A program made the position numbers and the translations under genes. Positions 55,962 to 64,000 of a stretch of 64,000 nucleotides of DNA are shown here, piece after piece. The DNA is from Crossaster papposus (lineage: Eukaryota; Echinodermata; Asteroidea; Velatida; Solasteridae): contig JBAIAA010000097.1 of NCBI GenBank assembly GCA_037893245.1, positions 62,001 to 126,000 of the forward strand, read 5' to 3'. The stretch's first letter is position 1. Every line of letters starts with the position of its first letter. The notes under the pieces were generated by a model. That model ran no database searches, was not told the DNA's origin, and was given only the letters and a program-made list of their open reading frames with translations.

Positions 55962-56540
55962 TTCGATATAGGGCCTCCAAATTTGCACCTTGATGTGACA
56001 TTTCATGACACCCGATCATGTCATCGTGGCAAAAAAGTTCGATACTTGACGAAACAGCTCTTGTTTTTGTTATTTATTTTTGTGTCTCGCTAGCTGAATC
56101 AAGTTCGGGAAGAGAATATGCAATCACTATGTATGTATGCAGTAATTATGTGTTTGTATCCGCATTCAAATACTGTATGTAGCACAATAGAGGACAATAA
56201 GGTCCACAATTGACATTAAGTCCACGATTATAAATAAGTAATTCATTAGATATAGGGCCTCCAAATTTGCACCTTGATGTGACATCACATAATACCCGAT
56301 GATGTAATCGTGACAAAAAGGTTCGACCCTTGACGAAACAGCTCTTGTTTTCGTAAACTTGTGGGTTTTTCGTTAGGGGCTCGCTAGCTGAACCAAGTTC
56401 AGGAAGAGACTATGCAATCACTATTTCTGCATGTAGTATGTAGCATGTATGGGTTTGTATCCGCATTCAAATAGTGGACGTTGAACAATAGAGGACAATA
56501 GGGTCCACAATTGACATAAAGTCCATGATTGAAAGTCGTA
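55962..56540 (+). repeat. 285 bp tandem duplication
   Basis: Two direct copies starting GATATAGGGCCTCCAAATTT at about 55966 and 56251, roughly 80% alike over 280 bases (shared TTGACGAAACAGCTCTTGTT and GGTCCACAATTGACAT). Non-coding. Confidence 0.85.
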
Positions 56541-56608
56541 GGAGGCCTAGGAGGCCTTCCAAAAACGTTCAAGTATAACAGCAGGCGCGAATCTAGGATT
56601 TTTTTAGA

Positions 56609-56609
<1 letters not shown>

Positions 56610-56644
<35 letters not shown>
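56610..56644 (+). repeat. G35 run
   Basis: Thirty-five consecutive G, directly before the tandem array that follows. Confidence 0.95.
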
Positions 56645-56647
<3 letters not shown>

Positions 56648-57400
56648 CCAAAACTAAAAAATGCGAGCGCGAAGCGCCAAGCCCTTACGGCGTGGGGTCC
56701 GGATTTTGGATTCTATATGCTTTGTGGTGCAATCTGAGGCGATTCCTGGCCTTTTTCCTCTGATTTTGTTTACAAAAGTTGTTTTAATGATATGGAGGTA
56801 AAATGAAAAATTATTGAAATTTTAATGTAGAATATATGTATAAATAATAAATATATACTATTATATAAATTTATATAAGAATGTGGTGCACACCCCAAAC
56901 TTTAAAATGCGAGCGCAAAGCCTGGGGTATGAGGCCCGCTTAAGGGCCCCGGAAAATGTTGGATTCTATATGCTTTGTGGTGCAATCTGAGGCGATTTCT
57001 GGCTACATTCCTCTGAGTTTTTTAGCCAAAATATAAAATAAAATATATGGAGATAAAATGGAGAATTATGGAGATTATAATAGAGAATATATATATATAT
57101 AAATATATATTACATATACATTATTAATAAATGTGGAGCACACCCCGAATTAGAAAATATGAGCGCAAGGGCGCGAAGCCTTTACGGCGCGGGGTCCGGG
57201 GCCGGCTTAAGGGCCCCGGGAAATGTTGGATTCTATAAGATTTGTGGTACAATCTGTGGCGATTCCTAGCCTCTTTTCTCTGATTTTTTCAAGATTATAT
57301 GGACATAAAATGGAGAATTATGGAGATTATTAATATCTTATAAATATATAATATATATAAGTTTACGTGGGCCACACCCAAAACTGGACCATGCGATAAT
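56645..57400 (+). repeat. Tandem array of about 240 bp units
   Basis: Three units and a partial fourth begin at about 56645, 56889, 57140 and 57372 with CACACCCCAAAC-like sequence. Each goes on to a GCGAGCGC-rich part, GTTGGATTCTATA, GTGGTGCAATCTGAGGCGAT, and an AT-rich end full of ATATATAAAT. Units differ by roughly 15-25%. The G35 run abuts the first unit. Confidence 0.85.
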
Positions 57401-59160
57401 ATATATAAATATATATAGCAAAACTGTCGCCAAAGGCCACAAGGCCATATAAACAACATAAACATTCATCCAGATATACTGCAATAAAAGGGTAATTGGC
57501 AATGGAGGGGACATTACTGCCAATTCAATGACCACATGTCTACCAGGCGCGGGGTTATCGAACCTCAACATGCAACAACAGAAACCATGCGCGATTATGA
57601 CGTAGCACTACGAACCAGATTCATTGTGCAACGCAAGGTCACGCAAGTTCGATACTCCGATACTCCAAAAGGATGAAAAATCGCTAGCATTCATTGGTTT
57701 GACAGTGTTTTCCCCTGAAAATGAAATGGGACCCCACAGTTCGCTATGCTCGTTTCGAGTATGCCTTTAGTTTTGCTCTGTGGTGCGTAGTTCTCGAGTT
57801 ATCAGCGGACAAACACTTTTCTGACCACAGACACAACTTCGCTTTATACATGTATATATGAATTTGTAATAAAAGGAACAAGCATCTACAATACACATCA
57901 CATGATAGAGTGAGCTTTCATTAAAATAATTTTTTTTTAATTTTTCAAATAGCTGATTGCGTTGTGAAGTTATAGGAAATTTTTCAGTATTTTTTATTTT
58001 TGGGGGTTTGCTAATAGTAAGAGGTTAAAGGTCATTCTATGTTATTCTTCATGTCTGTTTTGGTACTAAAGAGATAAACGATATCAGATTTACTTAAAAC
58101 AATTGTATGCATTGTATGATATAATTTGAATAATTAAATAACTAATTAGGCGTATAATATGAAATTTTTAAAAAGAGATAGCCTCTGTCAATAGTGAATA
58201 AGCTGATCAAATGTTACACAAGTCTTTAAATCTGGCTTTTGGGAATGTAACAAGGTGTGTAAATAATAATTAACGAATGCGCATAATTAATGAGCGGATT
58301 TTCCAAAATAGCTACATTTGTCATTGTCTCACATGAACTTTGACTGAAAACAGTTTACCAAAGGCCAAATAAGTCTTAAACATGTGGCTGTTGGGAATGC
58401 AAGCAGATCTGTTTCTAATAATTACCAAAGGTGCATAATTTATAGCTAATTATATGTATCTAAAAGTAAAAGGAAGAAAACATTTCGAGTTGTTTTGAAA
58501 AGCTCGGATTTGCAACCCCAAATAACCGTGAGTACCAATAAAGCCATAACAGTTCTTCTTTAACATGTATAGAAGCCAATGTGCGCTTTCCAATATATAT
58601 TGTCAAGTATTTGGCATGTTTTTGGCAACTTTTGTGGTCACAACTTCTTTTTTTATTGGCAATAGGCTTTACAACGGTTGGGGCGTTAGAACGACAGACA
58701 AAATCCAAAATTCGAAAAAGGAGTGAAAACGCCCTAATTATTGGGTCTAGTGACGCACTAGAGCCTATCTAGCCCGGACAAACATGACAAATACCTTCCA
58801 AGCTCATCAAAAAGCACAGATCCATGTTGCTGATCGTTGTAGGCCCAGTACTAGTGGAAGTCAAAGGTATTTAGACAAAATTTCATTTATTAATTTTGGC
58901 CCAGCTTAAAAAAAAAATATGTTATCAATTGTTTTTTTGTAAACATTGCCTCAACTGAAACAATTATACACAATGAATATGCAGGAAGGGGGAGGAGGAG
59001 GGGGGGGGCGGGATTTCAGGATACAAATTCCCATGGATCATGATACAGACGGTTTATACTTCTTTAAGGCAAATTTAAAAGTAGGTAAAGATTGTAGAAA
59101 AACAATTGTATAATATTATTATTAGTAGTTATTATTGGGGATTTTTCATGGTGTCATGTC
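57401..59160. other. Intergenic, nothing recognised
   Basis: AT-rich; short frames only. A purine run at 58986-59010 is the only low-complexity patch. No gene seen. Confidence 0.45.
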
Positions 59161-59750
59161 AACTTGTCCCCTGACCGACTCGCCCCCTGGCGGACTCACC
59201 CCCTCAGTAGGCAATCCACTCGTTTGAATAATTGACCTTGTACGATGTATCGGTATAAACCATACACTTCGTCATTTTCAGGAATAAAAACGAACTCTCA
59301 ACCTAGACATGACTGTACATGTACATGTACTGTATTTTTCCCGTATGAGCCCACGATGTAAATAAAATCATAGCTTTTTGTTATAAGCGATAAAATTTTA
59401 TTCAAAACAGCTATAGGTTTTGAAAAAGTTATAAAACGTAAGTATAGGCCTATTTTTACTAACAATTTTGAATTTGGAAATTAATTGCGATTGATTGCGT
59501 GTATACGTGAATCTCTCTTCAATGATACATAATTGATATTAGGAACAAAAATCAAAATGTCTAGGTTGAGAGTTTGTTTGTATTCCTCAAAATGTATCAT
59601 TTTATGGTTAGGGATACAATGTCCATGGTTCAAACTGCCTACTGGGGCGAGTCGGTCGGAAGGGGGCGAGTAGGCCAGGGGACGAGTCGGTTAGGGGGCG
59701 AGTTTGTAAGGGGCGTGTAGGAAAGGGGCGAGTCGGTCAGCAGGCAAGTT
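59161..59750. mobile_element. TIR element with GACTCGCCCC repeats
   Basis: Arms 59161-59312 and about 59555-59750 are inverted copies (inner landmark CTCTCAACCTAGACAT and its complement). The outer part of each arm holds variants of CGACTCGCCCCCT, two or three on the left and six or seven on the right. Length 590 bp, no protein. The organisation parallels the element at 2892-3581. Confidence 0.75.
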
Positions 59751-60492
59751 ATTTTATACACATCTAAAACTTAATAAGCATTGCATATAAACGATTCATG
59801 AAAAGTTGACTGGTCCATCAAAACACTGGAAGGAGCAAGACCACCTAGGCACCTACCCTTTTGTGAATGTACCCCTAAGCACCCTACACAAAACCTTAAC
59901 GTCACCATCTTTATTATTTTCACATTCTATAAGCAAAGATAAACAGTTTTCTTAGAGGCTCGATATTTAAGGATTAAGCCTAATTTTATTAAAATGAGTA
60001 ATTAGGGCCTAATTTATTTAATTTTTTTAAAAATTAGACTTGGACGCCTTGGGTACTATATTCAGTGTTATTGGCACTTCTGCAATACAACGACAATAAA
60101 GTGGGCAGAGGAGAAACAGAGAAAGCTTGAGCTGAACAAAACAACAAGGTAAAGAAACAATTTCTTCATTACTTTTTAATTAACAATTAATTTACGTAAC
60201 TTTCTTCTTCTTTTTATTTTTGGTAATTGTCAACTGAGACCAGTATCTTCATTTGGTATATCTCAACATTTGCATAAAATAACAAACCTGTGTAAATGTT
60301 GGCAAAAAGTTGAGAGAAGATAATACAAATGTATTTTTGATCTAATTTTTTAATTATTATTTGTGTTACCAGTTCGTTACTCAATGCTATTGCTTTTCTT
60401 AATACTGTATACTGTTGTTATTGTACCATCACCAAAACTATAGATTCTTTTCCTACAATGTCGCTGAGTATCTTTTTCTAATTCACTTGCAG
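59751..60492. other. Flank of a family fragment, with splice-like sites
   Basis: A donor-like ACAACAAGGTAAAG at about 60148 could pair with the strong acceptor at 60491-60492, but the upstream frame meets a stop, so no exon is called. Confidence 0.3.
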
Positions 60493-61104
60493 AAAGGGAG
60501 AATAGTGATGTCAGTGACAAAGAGACAACTGAAGATGAACCACGTCCCAAAAGGTTGCTACGCTCAGGCACTGGTGATTCGGAAACGCCTCAGCTACCCG
60601 GTAGAGCACACGTGCTCCCCGTCCAGTGCATCATATGCAGAGGAAGAAAGTACATCAACGAAAAAGTCACACGGAAGAGAAAGATTGAGCGACTAGTGCA
60701 ATGCGAGACAGGTACAGGGAAAAACTGGTGAAAGCAGCAAAGATCAGACAAGATGAACGTTTGCTACTGGACATCCAGGACAAAGATTTGGTAGAAGTAG
60801 AAGCAATTGCTATGTATAAAAGTACACTAAGGTTGCTCGAAATATATCTGAACGTCCTGATACTGAAACTCATAATATGGATTTAATTGAGTCATATGCT
60901 AAATTCGGTTAAATAATACTTAAAGAGAAAATCATCGATGGTAAGGAAATCTGGCGTTTAACAAAACTAAATAAGTCGTTCATAAAGATGGTAAAAGAAG
61001 TTGAAGGTTTAGATTTGCCCAACTACAAGACACACAGCCTAAAGTGTAGAATGAGAAAGTCTCATCCAATTAATATACAGTTTTGTAAACCGTCACGTTT
61101 TTAG
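60493..61104 (+). pseudogene. N-terminal part of a TGCDT-family gene
   Basis: After a strong 3' splice site (CTTTTTCTAATTCACTTGCAG) the frame reads RENSDVSDKETTEDEPRPKR, VQCIICRGRKYINEKVTRKR, then in neighbouring frames KAAKIRQDERLLLDIQDKDL and, farther on, KEIWRLTKLNKSFIKMVKEV and KTHSLKCRMRKSHPINIQF, ending at a TAG (61102-61104). The CxxC motif, acidic RxDExLL stretch and DLxxxEA motif fit the N-terminus of the family seen at 39695-44085. At least two frame changes and two stops; the middle and C-terminal parts are absent. Confidence 0.5.
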
Positions 61105-61580
61105 TAACAAAGACAATTGAATCACACTTACAATGCAAATAATAATGTTTTATAAAACTCAACAAATGTTTGTAAACAAACAATGTTTTTTTTACATAAG
61201 TGTGACATCTGAAAGGAAGGAATAACAAAATCCATGAGATCATTAAAATGTGTATCACGTGTCAGCAATATAGTGTCAAATTATTTATTTTATTTTAATG
61301 ATTAGGTCTTTCTAAGTTCTATTTTAGCAAATGAACAAAATGAGATCCAGAAAGTTTGTCGGTGACAGTAATTTGTAACCATTGCAGTATTTATTAAATA
61401 AAATCATGGGGAAAATTATTGACTTGCAAAATAAGAAACATTTGAATGTTTTCCGTGTATGTTAAAAAACAATAATTGTATGAGATCTGGGCAAAAAGTA
61501 TTCAAAAACCTGTAAAGGAAAAGCAAGATAAAATAGTCAGGGTAATATCACCATGATAAAATATCATGTTTTCTATTAAA
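61105..61580. other. Intergenic, nothing recognised
   Basis: AT-rich flank of the second LTR element; no gene seen. Confidence 0.45.
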
Positions 61581-62052
61581 TGTAAAAGTTGTAAGGGTTG
61601 ACCTTCAAGGAGCAAGACCACTTTCCTGGTCTAAGGAATGGCAAGTCTTAACCACACGGCCCTCAGGGGAGGACGCTGGGCTAGGCCGGTTGACCACAGT
61701 GAATCGGCCAACGACCTTATAAGGAAAACTATTTGTCCATTAATTTGCCTAGCCCTACCCCCAAACCCGAGTGGACCAAACACCATCAGTTATAAGGTAT
61801 TAATATTCAAATTATTAGTCAACAATCCCTAATAAGGCAAGAAACCTGTAAGATAGCTGTGTAGATTGGAATGTCCATTTTAGTGTGAAAAAGCCTGGTA
61901 GAATCTAGCACTCGGACAGAGAGGGCCGGAGTTACCGAATAAACCACATCAGTCAAGTACAGCTTTGTCTCCAAGTGTTTTCTGTGTCCATATAACTCGC
62001 CGGGTTATATTTGGTGGAGAATCCGGGCACCTCTCTCAGCATCAAGTCTTTC

Positions 62053-62979
62053 ATGATCACACGGTCGCAGTCTAAGCAACAGCTTTCATCAGCCATGGCG
62101 TGTAATGCACATATCGAATCCATCATGCCAAAGTTTACCGGGTATGATGCGGAGGACCCTGAGTTGTGGATCGATCGGTATGAAAGATACGCCCTTCAGA
62201 AAACTTGGACTGTAGTACAACAAGCCAGCAATTTCCCCCTCTATCTAGCTAGTTCGGCTAGTTATTGGTACAGGGATCTACCTGCAGCAACCACGACCAC
62301 TTTTGCAACGTTGAAACAGGCTTTTCTCAAAAAGTATCAGCCCCATGAAGGCATGCGATGGGTACGATTGGCGGAGCTAGCCGACAGAAAACAACAGGCG
62401 AACGAAACAGTGGAAAAATACATCGTAGACATCGAAAAACTGTGCTGTCAACTAAAGAAGTCGTCAGAAGAAAGAATGGAAGCCTTCATCAGAGGACTGC
62501 TTCCTAACATCAGAGCTTATGTAATTAAGGCTCATCCAAAGACCGTCGACGAGGCGGTGACCCAAGCCAGGATAGCCCAGTCAACGTCGACACAAGAACA
62601 AGCCCCATCGACTGAGGTGAACTCAGCTATCAAGCAGTTAGCTGACCAGATTATCGCCCTACAAAGCCAGCTCACGACAATTTCAGCTGCTCAGCCACCT
62701 CCCAGACAACTTCCGAGTGCAGTACAGCATCAGTTCCAGCCCCAGCGACCCCAAGGTTTCCGCCCGCAGCAAGGCCGAGGACAACAGCAAGTTCGACCAG
62801 CACCGTCCCTGTCGATGTACCCGTGCCATGGATGTGGAGGTGAGTGTACAAGTAGGCAAACATGTCCGGCCTGGGGTATCGAATGTAACTATTGCCATAA
62901 GTTCGGTCATTTCGCCAGAGTGTGTTTTCAACGAAGCAGACCCAACACTATCAATGATATCCACCCCTCAAATCAATGA
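62053..62979 (+). CDS. Gag of the second LTR element
   Basis: The open frame from ATG at 62053 (MITRSQSKQQLSSAMACNAH) has a retrotransposon gag domain (PKFTGYDAEDPELWIDRYER, SYWYRDLPA, LLPNIRAYVIKAHPKTVDEA), a Gln/Pro-rich linker, and a cysteine-rich knuckle region (CHGCGGECTSRQTC, then CNYCHKFGHFARVC, a CCHC knuckle). The layout is typical of Gypsy gag and unlike the gag of the first element, so this is a different lineage. Confidence 0.85.
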   Translation: MITRSQSKQQLSSAMACNAHIESIMPKFTGYDAEDPELWIDRYERYALQKTWTVVQQASNFPLYLASSASYWYRDLPAATTTTFATLKQAFLKKYQPHEGMRWVRLAELADRKQQANETVEKYIVDIEKLCCQLKKSSEERMEAFIRGLLPNIRAYVIKAHPKTVDEAVTQARIAQSTSTQEQAPSTEVNSAIKQLADQIIALQSQLTTISAAQPPPRQLPSAVQHQFQPQRPQGFRPQQGRGQQQVRPAPSLSMYPCHGCGGECTSRQTCPAWGIECNYCHKFGHFARVCFQRSRPNTINDIHPSNQ

Positions 62980-63000
62980 CTAGAGAATCAGAGACCCAGA

Positions 63001-64000
63001 GTGCCACACTTGAGTAATGTTTCTGCCATGTCAGATGGAAGCAATCTAGTCCACGTCAAAGTTGGTTCAGAAATTCGATTTGCGTTACTCGATACGGGTG
63101 CATCGGTATCATGCATGACCAGAAACACATACGCACAGTGTTTTCCGCAAGATCAGTTCCCTTTGGGTCAGTCAGATGTGCCACTTATTTCAGGTGTTGC
63201 TGGCCACATAACAAGAGTTTTGGGCAAAGTTGTTCTGCCAATTTCTATCAAGGGGCAAAATTTCGAGCACCCTTTCTACATCCTCGAAACAATGAACCAT
63301 GAAATTATTCTTGGTGTCGACTTCTTGAAAGAGCACAAAGCCCAGATATCGTTTGAGAAAAATCACTTAGTGTTCCCCGATTCCCCTTCTATTCCATTAG
63401 TAGGTAAAGAGGCAAAGAGGGTGACTGTCAGAGCATTGTGTAATGTATCATTGCCAGCTAGAACACAGACTATACTTCCTGTTCAGTGTAGTAATTATAA
63501 GGCCCAGTATGGTATCATTGAACCAGTTCCATCTCTGTATGCCGATGAGCAGTTAGTAGGAGCAAAGTGTGTCGTTAAATCTGTTCAGGGTAAATCAGTT
63601 TACCAGCTCATGAATCCTACTGACAATGCTGTAGAGATAACGCGTAACCAGGTCGTTGGCTTTTGGGAGACGTTGTCCGGCGATATGTCTGTTGAAAGTT
63701 TTGAGGTAGACGGAAATGAGACAAATGCACTTAGGCCTAGACAGACAGACGATGTTGCAAACAAACATAACGTCACTGTTACCGATAGTGTTGATTACCA
63801 TGACATCCTAAGCAACCTTGGTATCGCGGTGGAAGATTCTGATTTGTCAGCAGATCAGAAGCAACAACTTGCCAAATTTTTGACTCGACACAACGAAGTA
63901 TTCGCAAAACATGCAACTGATTTGGGTACAACTGACATGCATCACCACAGAATAGATACTGGTGACGCAAAACCTGTCCACCAACGTTTCTATCGTACTT
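63001..64000 (+). CDS. Start of pol of the second LTR element (partial)
   Basis: Open to the window end. The aspartic protease has FALLDTGASVSCMTRNTY and a flap/second-half region (EIILGVDFLKEHKAQISF). The approach to reverse transcriptase is seen at the end (LAKFLTRHNEVFAKHATDLG, HHRIDTGDAKPVHQRFYRT). Reverse transcriptase proper, RNase H and integrase lie beyond the window. Confidence 0.85.
   Translation, partial: MPHLSNVSAMSDGSNLVHVKVGSEIRFALLDTGASVSCMTRNTYAQCFPQDQFPLGQSDVPLISGVAGHITRVLGKVVLPISIKGQNFEHPFYILETMNHEIILGVDFLKEHKAQISFEKNHLVFPDSPSIPLVGKEAKRVTVRALCNVSLPARTQTILPVQCSNYKAQYGIIEPVPSLYADEQLVGAKCVVKSVQGKSVYQLMNPTDNAVEITRNQVVGFWETLSGDMSVESFEVDGNETNALRPRQTDDVANKHNVTVTDSVDYHDILSNLGIAVEDSDLSADQKQQLAKFLTRHNEVFAKHATDLGTTDMHHHRIDTGDAKPVHQRFYRT

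Larger units (their letters stand above)
61581..64000 (+). mobile_element. Second Gypsy-type LTR element, cut by the window end
   Basis: A presumed 5' LTR (about 61581 or 61590 to 62009, containing GAATAAACCA) is followed by TTTGGTGGAGAATCCGGGC, nearly the same primer-binding-like stretch as in the element at 28117. Gag and the start of pol follow. As far as visible it looks whole. The LTR start is uncertain because only one LTR is in view, and age cannot be judged. Confidence 0.8.

Noticed and set aside
1-64000. CRISPR array, operon or prokaryotic origin
   Set aside because: No regularly spaced identical repeats with unique spacers; the tandem repeats seen have no spacers, and gene structure is eukaryotic.

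Overview
This looks like nuclear DNA from a marine invertebrate animal. The signs are AT-rich intergenic DNA dense with short fold-back elements, several LINE types, Gypsy LTR elements, a TRIM/NHL gene of the kind expanded in amphioxus, echinoderms, hemichordates and molluscs, and 3' splice sites just upstream of single-exon coding regions. The sequence does not fix the phylum. There is no prokaryotic gene organisation and no CRISPR array.

Only two genes look intact. The first, at 4654-8118 on the minus strand, is the main result. One uninterrupted frame of about 1,154 codons joins a 10-helix TPT-type (triose/phosphoenolpyruvate-phosphate translocator family) transporter, an extra membrane anchor, a degenerate GT32-like domain, a polysaccharide pyruvyl transferase domain and a second GT32-like domain with an intact DXD motif. 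Ketal pyruvyl transferases use phosphoenolpyruvate (PEP), and the TPT family includes PEP carriers. I therefore infer a Golgi machine that imports its own donor, pyruvylates a glycan and adds sugar. The second gene, at 52965-54884 on the plus strand, is a RING / B-box 1 / B-box 2 / coiled-coil / NHL protein whose coding part is one exon behind an apparent 5'UTR intron.

A second theme is an uncharacterised repeated gene family seen at four places: 19999-20185 with 23050-23370, 39695-44085, 46869-46985 and 60493-61104. Its marks are Cys-x-x-Cys zinc-ribbon-like N-terminal motifs, an EADTRLIL...DTDVxLLL segment that recalls PIN/FEN-type nucleases, a TGCDT motif and a cysteine-rich tail. All copies here are fragments or broken.

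The rest is layers of mobile DNA. From 0 to 4.6 kb there are fold-back and TIR elements, one nested in another repeat. From 8.2 to 17.5 kb there is a small TTAA-flanked MITE, a 363 bp MITE (second copy near 51 kb), a 2.25 kb TIR element containing two exon-like pieces, a CR1/L2-like LINE and a large hairpin element. From 18.6 to 26 kb there is a C-terminal SANT/Myb-like exon, a 0.6 kb polypurine tract, a CR1-like LINE inserted in a family fragment, and an R2-type LINE carrying a precise 926 bp TIR insertion. A young, nearly whole Gypsy LTR element lies at 28117-37685, and the start of a second at about 61.6 kb runs off the window. From 45 to 60 kb there are diverged segmental duplications, tandem repeats and more fold-back elements.
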